The notes under the pieces: generated by a model
What the model saw: the letters and a program-made list of their open reading frames with translations, nothing else
Databases searched by the model: none
What the model was told of the DNA's origin: nothing
Shown: positions 10,740-23,370 of the stretch, in pieces
Layout of the letters: each line of letters starts with the position of its first letter
Numbering within the stretch: the first letter of the stretch is position 1
Translations under genes and position numbers: made by a program
Assembly (NCBI RefSeq): GCF_945859705.1
Contig: NC_079136.1
Coordinates: 89,589,120 to 89,653,119 of the forward strand
Reading direction: 5' to 3'
Length of the DNA: 64,000 nt
Source: Episyrphus balteatus
Lineage: Eukaryota; Arthropoda; Insecta; Diptera; Syrphidae

Positions 10740-10930
10740 AACATTTGGTTGCAAAATAGATATAGAGATTGCAAAAGTTCGAAATTTTTTGTATTAGGTT
10801 GAAATCATTTAAAATTTTTTTCTCACCCGATTTTCAACGGAACTTTCCCAAAAAAAAAAAGACGGACGGAAGTAATGCAGTTGCCGTTTTTTGAGAAAAT
10901 TTCCTTAATTTTTATTATTCCCGTAAATGG
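10740..10930. mobile_element. Diverged fragment related to the foldback arm
   Basis: AAAAGTTCGAAATTTTTTG, then GGTTGAAATC and TTTTTCTCACCCGATTTT, parallels the right arm of the 5085-7118 foldback near 6620-6690 (AAAAGTTCGAATTTCTG, GGTTGAAATCG, TTTCTCAGCCAATTTT). Divergence is high and the ends are not defined. Confidence 0.35.
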
Positions 10931-13529
10931 GTCAAAAATATTTTTTGCTTTCTTTTTTTAATAGTTTTTTTTTTTTTTTTTTTTTTTAATAGTGTACTCA
11001 AGAAAATAGTTGCATGTTTGAACTACCACGAAATCTCTCATTTTTAAACATACCAGAAATCAACTTAGGTAAATACCTATACCAGAAGTATAGTTATCCA
11101 CTCGTTTTTTTCGACTCCGTGTACCAACAGGAATAGTACCTACAATCCTATATGTTAACCAAAAAATATAGAACAATCGCGTACAGTGGATATATTTGTT
11201 ACAGACTGAAAAACTATTCACCTACATAAGTAGTTTGTGTAGATTAGTAGGTAATTTAATTTATTTTTAGTGCCAAGATGTTTTTTTTTTTATTTTTAAG
11301 TCGTGTTGGATTATTCTTATCTTTTAAAGAAGATTTAAAAGACAAACAATTTATTAAACAACTCGCTTTACGATAAAAAAAAATAGCCACCCCTCTACTT
11401 TTATCTTAAAAGTATTATCTAAGACTTATACGAGTAAGTTTACTTGCGTATCCATAGTCATCCCTTAAATAACATAAAATGTGTAGGTGCAAATATTTAT
11501 GTAGGCAGATAATATTTCTTTAAGGATACCTTTTAAAACTTTTGTTTACTAATTCTAATAAAAAAAAAAAAATAATAAAATATGAAATTAGATAAGTTCA
11601 AAGAAGTGTAGGTTCAATAGGGTTGTTTATTCTTATCTATAGTTTACAAGGGTTGACAATAATTTGTCAGATCATATCAACATCGTAAACATATTTTATG
11701 TTCTTAAAATATATAACCCGACACTTAACAATTCACATATGGGTAAAATGCTTTAGTCTTAAGAAAAAAAAAAAAAATTAGATAACAGAATAGGAAGGGC
11801 AAGTGCAGGAATAAAGAAATATTGAAACACTACAAAATTGAATGTTTTATTTTTTTTAGAGCCAATTTTTCAATACTCAGATAAACCTTAGTTAGAGCTT
11901 ATTCCTAGGAATAAAAGTTTTTTTTTCATATTGACATTTGGCAGTTTTTATTCTTCTGATAGTCTAACTGACGATTGAAAAATCAAGACTTAATATTTAA
12001 TTATTTACTAAATTTTATTTGAAAATCTTTTTGTAAAAGTCATTTTTATTATTTTTTAAGGATTTTCAGTTACAAAATAATCCGTTTTAAATTCACTTTT
12101 CTAATTGGAACAATTTTAAAACTATCAAATTAAGTTTTTGAGAGAAATAAATTTCACAGAAATGTATCCTTTAACATCAGCCCAGTCTTCATTTGATATT
12201 GTCCTTGGGCTTCAATATAGCCATCACATCTTGTGGAAATAATTCAAAATTAAATAGTTGAAAACTGGTGATGGTGCATGGTGTGTGTTGAATTTTCACT
12301 CTAGATTAATCTGTAACACCATATCCATATCCACATATATTATATAAACTCCCCTTCTAAAGTTTATTTAGGTAACCTAATTTTTTTTTTATTTTTTTTT
12401 TTATTTTCTCATATAAGAATCTTCTATATGCAATGTATAAAAATGTACATTGCACAGGAAACCCCCATGGGACAGTAGCAACATTTACTCATGTGTGTTG
12501 CTTGAAAATTTCTGCAACCGAATGGTGTTTCGCTAGAAAATACAAGATGCCATCAATTACGACTTCTCTAATTGGAACAACTAAGTTTTAGATCTAGCGA
12601 AGCGAATGCCTTGGGTAGGTGAGGGTTATTTTCAGTATATCCAAAGATCCCAACACACATAGTTGCTTTGATGATGTCTTAAATTAAAATGTAGTATATA
12701 TCTCGTAGTTGAAATTAAGGTGCAAGTTAAGGAAGTTTTCTTATGTTAAATTTTAAAATAGATAGTTAAAGGTTAAGTCTTTAATACAATTTAAAAATAA
12801 TTAAAGTTATGAGAGAATTTTGATTTTGTTTCTAATTTATTGTATGTTAATTGATATAACACATTATAAGAGTGTAAGCATAAAATCACAATCATTGTGA
12901 ACAAACTTCTTGATAAGACTCTAGCATCCTATAGTTTGAATTCATTTTCCCCATATACAAGTCGAAAAATATTTCTTTTCAAGGACAAATCTGAGGCAAT
13001 TTTTTTGAATGAGAAATACTCGTACGTAATACAAATTTTTCATATAGCTACATTTGAGAATACAAATTTTATCTTACCCTTGTTAGTTCTTCTGTCAAGG
13101 CCTGCTTCTAATTCGCTTTTCATAGTCTTGGAAGTTTGAAAGACCTCTTATGACAACTGGAGCCATGAGTCACTACAATGACTATTCAACACTAAAGAAA
13201 ATATTAAAAGTTGGCCTTGCCGGAATGACATTTCCAAAACTATAAAATCAAATCCAAGACATAAAAATTATATATTTGTTTTTAAACTGAATCGTAGAAT
13301 AGAAATTGGACTTTTATAGAAGCTCAAAATAGTTTTGGAACTTTTCAAGGGACTGAACGCTAAACTGGTTTCTGTCACTTCAAAAATGTATTGAATCCTA
13401 CAAAAAAAATCGTATGGGCTTAAGATATATGTACCTATATACGTAATTTCAAAAACTGTCTGAAGAATTTCAAACAGGAACGGGTATCTGACGTGATTGA
13501 TTGAATTTTTGCCTAGTATATTGAAAGTC
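10931..13529. other. Intronic DNA; nothing firm recognised
   Basis: Contains T runs (10964-10987) and a short stretch near 11080-11106 (ATACCAGAAGTATAGTTATCC split over the element end) resembling the arm of the MITE at 45000-45132. No coding similarity is visible. A repeated phrase CTAATTGGAACAA occurs near 12101 and 12569. Confidence 0.4.
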
Positions 13530-13590
13530 CCCCGAGGCGCAATGGTTAGTGAGATGGACTTTGACGCCAGAGGTCTGGGTTGGATTACAT
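13530..13590 (+). pseudogene. Decayed tRNA-like sequence (possible SINE head)
   Basis: CGAGGCGCAATGGTTAGTG has the look of a tRNA A-box/D-arm, and GTCTGGGTTGGATTAC, about 40 bases later, resembles a B-box with a G for the invariant C of GGTTCGA. No proper cloverleaf closes. It lies about 200 bases upstream of an RTE-like LINE tail, an arrangement compatible with a SINE or tRNA pseudogene. It is not a functional tRNA. Confidence 0.4.
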
Positions 13591-13689
13591 AAAATAAAAA
13601 TATTTTTTTTCAGGGGCACTGCTAGTTGCAAGAAATTAACAAAACTCCCAAGATTATGATTTGTTTTTTATTTACTTGTTAAAAGAATG

Positions 13690-14373
13690 CATGATATCCC
13701 ATTCGATTGGAGCAAATCTGACCAAATTATAAGTATTTTTAAGTATACAATAATTGAAGGATCCAGGGGAAAAACAGCACAAGTCCATTCCAACTCATTT
13801 CGAGAAAACCGCATTTTAAATGTTTGTTCTCCCCCTAAGCTGAAAGGAAGGCTCTACACCGCAGTTGTGAGTCCAGCACTCACATACGGTTCACAATGTT
13901 GGACAATGTACAAAAAGTATGAGAGTAAGTTAACGGCAGCTGAGATGAAGATGCTTCGCATGACAGCAGGAGTAACAAAGCTTGATAGAATTAGAAGTAC
14001 AAAGATCCGAGGAAGCCTTCATGTTAAAAATACCATCTCCCAAAAAATTGAACACGACCGACTCAGTTGCTATTGCCATGTTCAAAGGAGAGATCCTGAG
14101 AACCCCGTCAAAAAAGCAATATCATACAACGTTCCAACACGAAATAGAAAGAAAGGTAGGCCTAAAAACTCCTGGTACAAGCAAATGCAAAAACACCAGC
14201 ATTCAGTTGGCCTTAGAAATGGAACAATACAAAACCGAGAGGCTTGCCACCGATTTCTGAGGTCAACCCGGCGAACCCCACAGGCGGATCACTAGTGTGA
14301 AGCAGTAACGTGGGATAGTTATGATCCCCTCGACATCGAGATCATAACAGCGACGAGAAAAAGGAAGAAGAAG
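13690..14373 (+). mobile_element. 5'-truncated RTE-like LINE (reverse transcriptase C-terminal part)
   Basis: The open frame 13687-14295 (202 codons) contains, from about residue 51, KLKGRLYTAVVSPALTYGSQ, then CW, AAEMKMLRMTAGVTKLDRIR, RGSL and HVQRRD, then KKGRPKNSW. This order (K-G-x-x-Y-x-x-V-x-P-A-x-x-Y-G-S-x-C-W, A-E-M-x-M-L-R, I-R-G-S-L, H-V-x-R-R, G-R-P) is typical of the region after the reverse transcriptase fingers/palm in RTE/BovB-type LINEs. The catalytic YADD part and the endonuclease are missing, so it is a dead 5'-truncated copy. The first 40 residues or so are probably flanking DNA. The 3' UTR ends in a purine-rich GAAAAAGGAAGAAGAAG at 14357-14373. Confidence 0.75.
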
Positions 14374-15553
14374 TTCTCCATACAAATTAGTACTTAAAGC
14401 ACACAATATATTTATTTTTTCAGCAAGGCTTAAATTTGTTTTAAAAAAGTAAGGACGCCATCAGATAGTGCTCAGATTATACTAAAAGACCTCATCATTA
14501 GTTTATTTTTGACAAAAACGGGACATGTGCCGTTTTTCCCTTGGACCCTTCAATTCACTTAGATTTTTTACCAGTGCAGTATTCAATTTTTTAAAGCGTT
14601 TTTCCAAGAACTCAAGTTTTCATAGATGATGGCCATCATAGCTTCAAAACAACTGAACAAAATCTTCTGAAATTTTGAACACTATTTCTGTACTTAAATA
14701 ATTAACGAGGTTACACTTTACAATTTTTTCATACTCGTTAATATTTTTAATTTCACAATTAAAAATAAGACGTTTATTTAGCTAAAATCATGTTTTGTAC
14801 ATTCAAAGATCTCCAAAAATCTGAAAAATAAAAAATTTCAAAAAAAAAACTCTCCCAGTGCGCGTTATCTATTTGTGGAAAATTAAAAATTCACAAAAAT
14901 ATGTCTTCTTTGATACGAATAAACCTTATTTACCACAAAGTAAGACATTTAATTTCTTATATTTTCATCAAGGAATTTTTAGAAAAAAAAAGGAAAAATA
15001 ATTTCATTATATGTATACTTAATTTTTAAAACATTGTTAAAAAAAATTATTTTCCATTCTTAAGAAATCTGAAAAAAATTATTTTCCACACAAAAAAATC
15101 AAATTCATTGACACATTTTCAAAAAATTGATTTTTCAAAAAAAAAAAAAAAAATTGAAATATAAAAAAAAAATCCAAAAAATAGTTATTTTCACATCAAC
15201 TACTTTAAAGCTTCTGCATGAATTGTTTTTTTAAAACTGGTTATGTTTGCCAGAAATCAAGAAGACGGTTATACCTAATGTATAATGGTTCAACAAACAT
15301 TTTTTGGAAAAAAAGATCCTATGTGCCAAATCCTCGAAACAGAGGCAGACAGGCGGATGTACCGAATATCCAGACTTACTTTTTCGCATGTCTGATTGTT
15401 ATCTCGAGTTGTTTTTTTTTTTAATCACAAATCCTTATAGTACCTTATAGTACCTACAAATATATACATTAGGGTGTTTCTTATTTTGTTTTTTTTTTTT
15501 CGAAATTACAAGGTGGAAAAACACCAATTAGTTCTAAGCGAAAACAAATGTAG
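14374..15553. other. Intronic DNA; possible one-ended GGGTGT element near 15468
   Basis: AT-rich. TACATTAGGGTGT near 15465-15477 resembles the tip of the MITE at 54232-54758 (TA followed by GGGTGT), but no matching second end is found. Nothing else recognised. Confidence 0.35.
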
Positions 15554-16506
15554 GGGAAGGTGGCCTAAAATGCCCCCCCTAAGGAAAATGTCCTATATCT
15601 CAAAAACAAGTAAAATTCAAACTTAAATGCTATATTCTATTCAAAGTTTAATATATTACTCTCACATTTTTTTCATTTGCGAGTTAAAAAAGTTCCGTAA
15701 GGTATTTAAATTTTTTAATTTTCAAGACGTCTACAAATTTCGCTGATCAAATTTACCCGGGTAAAATGGCACACTGTCAAAACATAGGTGATTTTAAATG
15801 CAAAATTGAGTCAAAGGGCTCTTTTTCCATTTTCTTGGAACAAGTGGTGCTTAATCCCCCCAGATCTTTCTACGAGTCATTCAAAACCCAGTTCATGTTG
15901 GTTGCTCGACTCGTTTTTGTAGTTTTTGCAACTTTGAATGTTTTGGATGCTTTTTCCAGGTTTTTGACGGAACCAAGGGCTTTCCTCAGTCCAGGACCTA
16001 CTCTCTGTGCATCGTTTATAATTAGCAAGAATTTTTACTTTAAAAAATGAAAATGTGAAAGAAAATATAAAATGACATGTGAAATAGGTATGCCATTTTA
16101 CCCGAGCACTAAGTAGGCCATTTTGCCCATTTTGAGTTTTTTCAATTTAATTTTTATACCAAAAAATTTAAAATCGTTTTAAACCAACTTATTTCAGTAA
16201 ATTAATAAGAAATACTTCATGCATACATACATTAACTTCTTTTTCCAAAACACAATGTTTTTTATACTTTTTTTGCAAAAATAATTTCACAAAATTTTAA
16301 CGAGTGTACTTTTTGAGGTGGATAGACACAGTTTGACCTGTCAAATTTCAAATAATGGCTTGAAGTTGCTGAAATTTCGTATTATGTTGGTTTTGCTAGA
16401 TAAACTAAAGAATCGCGTTCATAAAACTTTCTAATTATTTTCGATTCTACGATTTCTAGCAAGGGGGCCATTTTACCTTGGGGTGCCATTTTAGGCCACT
16501 TTCCTC
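15554..16506. mobile_element. TIR element copy 1 (~953 bp), TA-flanked
   Basis: Left tip GGGGAAGGTGGCCTAAAATG; the right end is GGCCACTTTCCTC preceded by GGTGCCATTTTA. TA lies on both sides (15552-15553 and 16507-16508). It aligns along its whole length in the same orientation with 26809-27774, including AAATTTACCCGGGTAAAATG inside and GACCTGTCAAATTTCAAA near the right end. Two frames run through the centre, a 94-codon plus-strand frame (15766-16050) and weaker minus-strand frames, but neither shows a recognisable transposase motif. TA duplications suggest Tc1/mariner-type movement (inference). Confidence 0.8.
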
Positions 16507-17574
16507 TATTTCACTATCCCAGTACAATCCCCGAGTCTTATGGAATGCCCCATAAATAATAATAAATACAAATCAAAAGAAATATTTGTTATGACAATCA
16601 AACGTTGAATCCGTCGGAGGAAGATTAAATAAAAATAAAGACGCACGGCATCAAGCGATTTCTCCATCATAAATAAGAATTGAACTAATGCAAGCGAATT
16701 TCATACCACTTACGCATTATCTTGACTACTTACTTATGTTCTTTGTGCATCTTCAAAGAAATATGACTTATTTTCAAAGAAAATAAGAAAAGTATTAAAA
16801 AACTATTTCAATTTGAAAGAGTAGTAGGTAGGTAGGTCTTTACAGAAATAAAATTATTATAAGTAAAAAATTTTATTCAGAATCATTCCAACCACTTTTT
16901 CTGAAAAAAAGCTATTATTATGTTTATGAATATGCCAGGTAGAGATCGTTGTATTCCAGGGAATCACTTAAACCCTTTAACTACTAGTTTTCATGGAATT
17001 TGCGTCGGCGGCGGCGCACACTGGGGATTTTGCGGAAAAAAGTCCAAAATTTAAAGTTCTTCGGAGAATATTTCAATAGTATTTCTAAATTCTAGAATAA
17101 AATCTGAATCAAAATCAGAAAGAATTACTAAAATCGGACTTGTAGTTTACTTTTTAGAGCTTTGTAAAGGGACAAGTTGTTGAAAGTATAAAAAACGAAG
17201 TGAAAATACCCTCAAATTAAAGCTGTGTAATTTTTTTTAGCTTGAGCCGACTCATACACTTTTATTTTTCCGTAAAGAAGCCATCGTTTGTCTATTGTAA
17301 ATCGAAGAAATTATTAATTCTAAAGATGTTAATTATTTTATATAATTATTTAAAGAAAAGAGAAAAAAATGGCTTGATTTTTTCATATTTTTGTATATAT
17401 AATTTTAGCTACACTTGCCTACAGTTATAGGCTATTAAAAACTTTTTCCTTATGAAATTCCCTTTCGATGAAGGCCAAATTCGGGTGCCACCAGGTGCCA
17501 CTGCGTTTTTTATTGGTAATTGAAAACTTCATTTGGTCGCAAGAATCATTTTCTTAAAAATTACTTAAAATAAC
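16507..17574. other. Intronic DNA without recognisable features
   Basis: Includes a short GC-rich spot GTCGGCGGCGGCGCACACTG at about 17003-17022. No inverted pairs or coding similarity were seen. Confidence 0.4.
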
Positions 17575-17782
17575 AAAAAAATATTAAAAATCAATGGTAA
17601 CACTTACAGTTATAAATGACACTTTTTTTTAAAAGCCAAAATATTAGGCTTAATTTGAGCTTTTAAATTAAGTTCTTTAAGTGAATTGTTTTTGAAATAA
17701 TCGATTTCAAAGTCAAAATTTTGAAAAAAAAATTTAAAAAAACATATCCAATACTATTTTTGACAAGGCTGGGGATTTGAAT

Positions 17783-18722
17783 TCAATTTTTTTTTTTTTT
17801 TTTTTTTTTTATTCCCACGCCTCTTTCCCCCCCAGATACCGCACGCGCTGGGGTCCATTTTCACCGAGTACGAAGTCATTTGCGGATGATTATCATATCG
17901 GCACTTTTTAGTGTTTTTTGAAGGTAAAAACAAATTAAAAAGAACTAAATAAGTAAAGAGAATGGTGATACGAATATCAAAGGAAGGTCAAAGATTGGGA
18001 CTGCTTAGTACAAGCATTTATTATATCTGTGCAAAATAAAAAAAATTTAAAATGAACAAAAAAATAAATTTAATATTTCATGTTTAATTTTCAGAAAGTG
18101 TCAAAATTTTAAAACAAAAATGTTTTAATAGTCAAGAGTATTGATAAAAAAATAATTCAATATACATATGTACATACAATTAGGTATAAAGACATTAAAT
18201 GAGAAAAGAATCAGTAAACATTGAACATAAATACAAAAAAAAAGTTTATGAGCGTGGTACACTGGTTTTTAGTATTTTTTTCAGACTAGTTTTATTAATA
18301 TTAAAATCAAACAGATTAGTATTCAAATTTACAAGCTTACACATGCGAGTTAAGGGCACATGCATACCATAATTAGTACGGTGTTGGGGTAATTTTATTA
18401 AATCTAAGCTACGAAAGTTATAAGCACCTCTCCGGTAGTTAAAATTAATAGAATTAAGCAGATCCGGGCCATCAATTACACCCGTTATAAGTTGATGAAT
18501 AAATACAAGGTCGTTATTTACTCTCCTTTGAGACAAGGTTTGGATCTGCAGTAGGTTGATTCGATGCTCATAGGAAGGAAGGTTAAAAGGGTCCGTCCAT
18601 GGTAAGCCTTTTAAGGCAAAACGAATAAAATTACGTTGGACTGATTCTATTCTTTCTATATGGATGCTGTAAAAAGGTGTCCAAACTTGAGATGCGTATT
18701 CTAAGTGGGGGCGAATTTGAAT
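17783..18722 (-). mobile_element. 5'-truncated LINE on the minus strand with poly(A) tail
   Basis: The + strand shows a T run of about 24 at 17787-17810, which is the poly(A) tail of a minus-strand insertion. The opposite end is truncated inside ORF2. ATTTGAAT occurs at both edges (17775-17782 and 18715-18722), a candidate 8-bp target duplication, although the right copy overlaps codons that could also belong to the LINE. Both edges lie within a foldback copy that is otherwise continuous, which independently supports insertion. Confidence 0.72.
18246..18722 (-). pseudogene. LINE ORF2 C-terminal remnant
   Basis: Translated from the minus strand it reads IRPHLEYASQVWTPFY, HIERIESVQRNFIRFALKGL, then a region with two conserved Arg and Leu-rich stretches, ending SVPRS and a stop. 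The signature R-P-x-L-E-Y-x-S-x-V-W-x-P and I-E-x-V-Q-R-x-F is the conserved segment following the reverse transcriptase domain in Jockey/CR1/I-type LINEs. About 155 residues remain; the catalytic domain and ORF1 are absent. The open frame formally starts upstream (18761) in flanking foldback DNA, so the first dozen residues are not LINE sequence. Confidence 0.72.
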
Positions 18723-18815
18723 AATGAAGAACACTGCCTTAATTAATTCCTTACCAAACACTGAAAATCATATGTTTCTATGCCTTCTAGTTTTCGAGAA
18801 AATTGAAAAGTAAAA

Positions 18816-21470
18816 AATCTCCTTTTTCTCAGATTTTTGTTTTTTTTGGCTGCAAGCTTGAAATTCTTATCCGAAAAGACAAATAGAGAAAATAAAATTT
18901 ATTCGTAACACATTTTTTTACAAATCTACTACAATAAAATTACATTTGATTTTTTGAACTTGGCTCAGAAAAATTAATTTTCGTTATATGTAACTGAAAT
19001 GTATGTACAAAATATATTGAAAACTATTCAAATTAAAAACGAGTGAAAAGGGATTAGCGTCTTATTATTATACATTTTATTAATAATGGGAATTTTAAGC
19101 ATTTTATGCGAAGATCTAAGCAGAAATCTAATTCAATGTCTCAAGATTTAAATTAAAATTATTATTGAAAAATACAGATCATCTGACCCATTCCTTTATT
19201 AAGAAGAATCAGAGTCATTTAATTGAGGAAAAAATGGCTCTCTTAAAAGAATTAACTTTTGAAAAATTTGTATATAAAAAAATGAAAAAAGTGTTTTTTT
19301 TTTAATAATTTTTAACTATAATTTGGGTTTTTTATTTTGCGTAGACGTGGACCTCGACAACAGTACCTACTATGAGTTATTCTTTTCCATTTAATGTATT
19401 TAAAATCGGTGAGGTGGTTCCAATAATACAAAAAAATTTAAAAAAAAATGCTATAAGTACAAGTAAATTGAGAATCGGAAGTGTGCGGCGGCGGGTACCA
19501 AAGCCTCGAGCAACATACAAACAGCAGTTTGGTAAAAAAAATTGAAAATTGGTGAATCTGATGGATTTGTTGTAGATAAAAACTATAATACCCAAACCCA
19601 TCGGCTAGTTATATAAAGCAAAATAAATCCAATTCAAAATTCCATTAGCTTTGAAAATGAATGAAACGTACCTATATTGTATAGAGTTAAAAAACGACGT
19701 AGGTATACAAAAAAAAAACAATTCCTTCACCCTTTGCCTTAAGCAATCTACGAATTGTACCCAAAATAGCATTTGACCCATATATGCAAGTATAATTCCT
19801 ACCTGTTAAGTCCTCCATAAAAAAAATAATGAGCTTAGACGAGCTTTAAAAATTATAATTATGTTTCAAGCTTTCAAGTGCCCTCTGTAATTTAATGAGC
19901 TGTTGTTACTTCCTCCAATGGAATTTCTATTTATGAAGAAGTAAAAAAAAAAAAAAACACTGAAAACATTTTTATTCATTGAATTGTAAATTAAGGACAT
20001 TCACATTTTCATCATTATCATCATCGTCATCATCCTTCAAAAAAAAGCTATTTCAAACCGGTTGATGGTGTGTGCATTTTATGCCAGTCCCTGCCTTTGT
20101 GTATATTGCTGAATGAAATTAAAAAAAAAAAAAAACTAATGCTTTTGGGGGAAGTAAACCGTAGAGATATAGGTAGGCATCTATACATACCTTCGTTATA
20201 AAATTTTGTGGACAGAAAATAATGGTCTGATTATTTTCATTATTAATTCATTAAAATAAACGCTTGAAAGATTAAGACTTGTTGATACAGTTGCTGTAGA
20301 AGTTTAATTTATTTAATTAAAGTGGAGAGGAAATGGTTCAATGTCAACCTTCAGAATTAATAACTTTTTTTTTTCATATAGAAATATGAAGAAGGTTGGA
20401 TACATTTTGTAGAAATGTAGTAGGGTATTACGTTTCCATCAATCATTCACAAAAGGTTTTTTATTTAACAAAGTTTCAATGTGTATAGGTGTTATTACTT
20501 TTTTTTGTGTCTCGAAATTACCGTTTACGGTTTTGTTGCAGGTTTTTTTTAAACTTTTAATAACAGAAAAGTTATTAAAAGTTTGACTGGAGATAAACCA
20601 AACGCGTGAAATATATTTAAATCGAAAAATTCTTATAGCTACCTACATTTAAGACAGGTCAAATTGTCAAAAGGTAAGGTAACAATGTAAAAGCCAATAA
20701 TAATAGAACCCACATTGATATGGTTCCTACTAAATTGGTGTGTTCAAAAGAATGTAACTTGATATATATATTTCTTGATATTACGAATAAACTTGTTTTA
20801 TATGAGTTTTCCTTCATCTTTTTATACCCACATTTGAAATTCAGCTCAATGAAATGCGATTTCGAATTTAAATTACCTTAGATGAACTCTAAAGAAAATA
20901 AACTTTCAAATAATACAGTTCCCATGAATAAGACTGAATGAATAATATACTCTACTCGCACATAGGTACATACAGAATTTTCACTTGGAATTCCTTGAAT
21001 TCAAATGTAGTTACATACTTCTGCACCCTATATCTGATAACTTTGAAACTACTTTATACTTCGTTGAATTCTTCGACGTAAGTGATATTTTGCAAGAAAG
21101 CATACTATTCTGAAGGTAGAGATACCTTGGTTATAAATTAATCTTATAAAAGATAGTGAAGTGAAAAAAGGACAGTACCTAATCACTTTTCCTTGGATTT
21201 TGTATTTTATAATAGAAATTCCTTGACGAAACGTTACAACTATACATATACCAGCATTATTGCTGATGGAAAATATTTTTGAAATTTGATTTTTAATTTT
21301 TTGGAATTATAAAATGAATGGCATGAATCTAACATCTTGGAAGTGCTTGAATTGAGTTACAACTTGGTTGTTTTTTTACTTTTTAGTTTAAGTTCAAGTT
21401 ATGCATTAAACTTATAGAACCTGAAATGGCCATCAATCTTTAAGTAATTTTTTTTTTTAAGAAAACAGGG
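18816..21470. other. Intronic DNA; short ATC microsatellite only
   Basis: AT-rich and featureless apart from a short TCATCATTATCATCATCGTC tract near 20008-20034 and A/T runs. No coding similarity or inverted pairs were recognised. Confidence 0.4.
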
Positions 21471-21597
21471 GTCGAATTACAGCATACGATTACGATCATT
21501 CGCTAAGGTTTTTAATATTTGTGTCTCTATTTAATTAGTAGAAAAAGATAGGAACACATAGAAAAAATACTATAACGAACGTATGCCGTAATTCGTC
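21471..21597. mobile_element. 127-bp MITE
   Basis: Left end GTCGAATTACAGCATACG; right end on the other strand GACGAATTACGGCATACG, 16 of 18 positions identical. The similarity continues a little further (ATTACGATCATT / TTCGTTATAGT). No coding capacity. No clear target duplication is visible. Confidence 0.6.
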
Positions 21598-21959
21598 TAT
21601 CAACTTACCTAAATAAATTATTCTACCTATTCACGTTGTTATATCGTTGGCACAATTTTCACTTTTATTTTTTTTTAACTGGTTGTTGGTCCCTCTTTTC
21701 ACTGTTTCGACCATAATACTCCATCTGTTTCCTAGCAGCCTATTAACGTCCATTGCACGAGTTTCTATGCGTTTGCTTGAGTTTCAAAAACTTTGAAGCC
21801 GGTTTTCTCAAAACTACAATTTTGCAGATTCATGGTTTTGGCTTTGTGTCTACCATAGGTATGTGCAGAAATTACAATTAGATACCACCTATTCTATTAT
21901 GCTAAAGTTCGATATTTTCAACACCTTCTTCAAAAATATTTTACCTTAGAGTGAGGAGG

Positions 21960-22740
21960 TGTTAATTCGACAAGGCTGTAAAGAGACAAAATGAAAAAGT
22001 GACAAGGTGAGAGAATGACAATAGAGCGATAAGGTGAACTTCAGACAATTCTACAGAGCGTGAAATCGACAGAGTGAGAATGCTACAAGACAACAACAGT
22101 ACGGGCAAGTTAGACTTTTGCTGGGAAAAAATTGCGAATAGTATTTGGACTTCAGGACTCGAAAGAGTATCAAGACACGAGTCTAAAACCATCACATTTT
22201 GCACAATCGCACCTAGAGTCATTTGGTCGTTATTTTGTTTTTTTTTTTTTATATAAAAATTTTACTTTTTCACATAACTCAAGTATTTTTGAATCTACAG
22301 AAAAAAAAAATGTATGGCAAACTTGAAGATAATTAAATTTCCTACAATATATGTTAGCTAACTTTTTTCGATTATCAATCCGGTTTAAAGTTACTGTGGT
22401 TTTTTTGAAACACGTCAAAAGGTGATTTTCATATTTTTGTCATATCTCTTTTATTTGAGCTTCTTTTTGAAAATTAGTTTGTAGTAAAAGTTGTAGATAT
22501 TTTAATTACCTTCATTTGTTACATTAAGGGTTTTTCGATTTGACAGACCGTTATCGATCTGTAGGCAAAAAACTAAAAAAAAAATTAAATTTTTCATATC
22601 GGTTGCACTCAGACAAGAAAAAATCGTATGGGAGGTGGGGTCTATTTCCCTCGGGCGGGCGGGGAGGGGCCGATAAGACCACAAGGTGAGAAAGCTACAG
22701 GGCGACAAGGCTAGAAGGCTACAAGTCTACAGCTTGCTAC
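21960..22740. repeat. Two arrays of ACAAGG/CTACAAG motifs flanking a 570-bp core
   Basis: 21968-22110 and 22675-22735 contain degenerate tandem units of about 9-10 bp such as GACAAGGTGAG, GCTACAAGG and GCGACAAGGC, in the same orientation. The core is AT-rich; a patch at 22615-22675 (GGGGTCTATTTCC, GGGGAGGGGC) resembles the GC-rich patch of the foldback arm near 5703-5740. It may be a decayed element with subterminal arrays. Boundaries are not defined. Confidence 0.4.
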
Positions 22741-23370
22741 CTTCCAACAGTTTCTTATGAATATTGTCAGCACTTTAATATTTCGTTTTCAAAAATATTC
22801 ATGTGCATTTACTTGAATACTTTCATAACTCAAAAATCACGTAATCTTTTAGAAACTACTAACGTTTTACATACAAAAACAGATCGATACTAAATTTAAA
22901 ACCCATTTCCTGAAAAACTATTTTTTTTTTTGAGTTATGACAGTGTTCAAGTTAATCAGCGAATTTGTTAACAATTCAAAAGTGAAGTTAATAAACATAT
23001 TGCTTTTTATTTGAATATATCCACATCTCCGATCCGACAAGTTTTTTTGTGAGAAAATCAGCAATTTAAAAAATAGTTTCAATTGAAATTAGCGTTAATA
23101 ATGTTTTTCTAAAAAAAAAGCATTTCATTTTCAAAAGATAATAATCCTTGTCTGAAATGTGTATTTGTTTTTATTTATTAAAATCATAGTTGTCTTAGAG
23201 TTTAGTTGGGCTATTTAATTAAAATTTGATATAATAAGCAATAATTCTCACATTTCACTATATGTAGTTATCTTATAAATATTTCTAATAGGCGTTCAAA
23301 CTCTTACTCGTAATTACCTAATAAAGAAAGTTCAAAAACTCGAAAAAAGGAATATAGCTATTGCACAGAG
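22741..23370. other. Intronic DNA without recognisable features
   Basis: AT-rich; nothing recognised. Confidence 0.4.

Larger units (their letters stand above)
17575..18815 (+). mobile_element. Diverged foldback-arm copy split by a LINE
   Basis: 17575-17782 parallels 5770-5960 of the left foldback arm (GGTAACACTTACAGT, AATAATCGATTTCAAAGTCA, CCAATACTATTTTTG). 18723-18815 continues the same alignment (ACTGCCTTAATTAATTCCTT, ATATGTTTCTATGCCTTC) corresponding to 6002-6075. The intervening 940 bases are the minus-strand LINE. The other arm is not present, so this is a partial copy. Confidence 0.7.

Noticed and set aside
15766..16050. Possible host gene (94 codons, hydrophobic segment) recurring at 27022-27282
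   Set aside because: It lies inside a TIR element present twice, with frame-altering differences between copies, and has no recognised domain.
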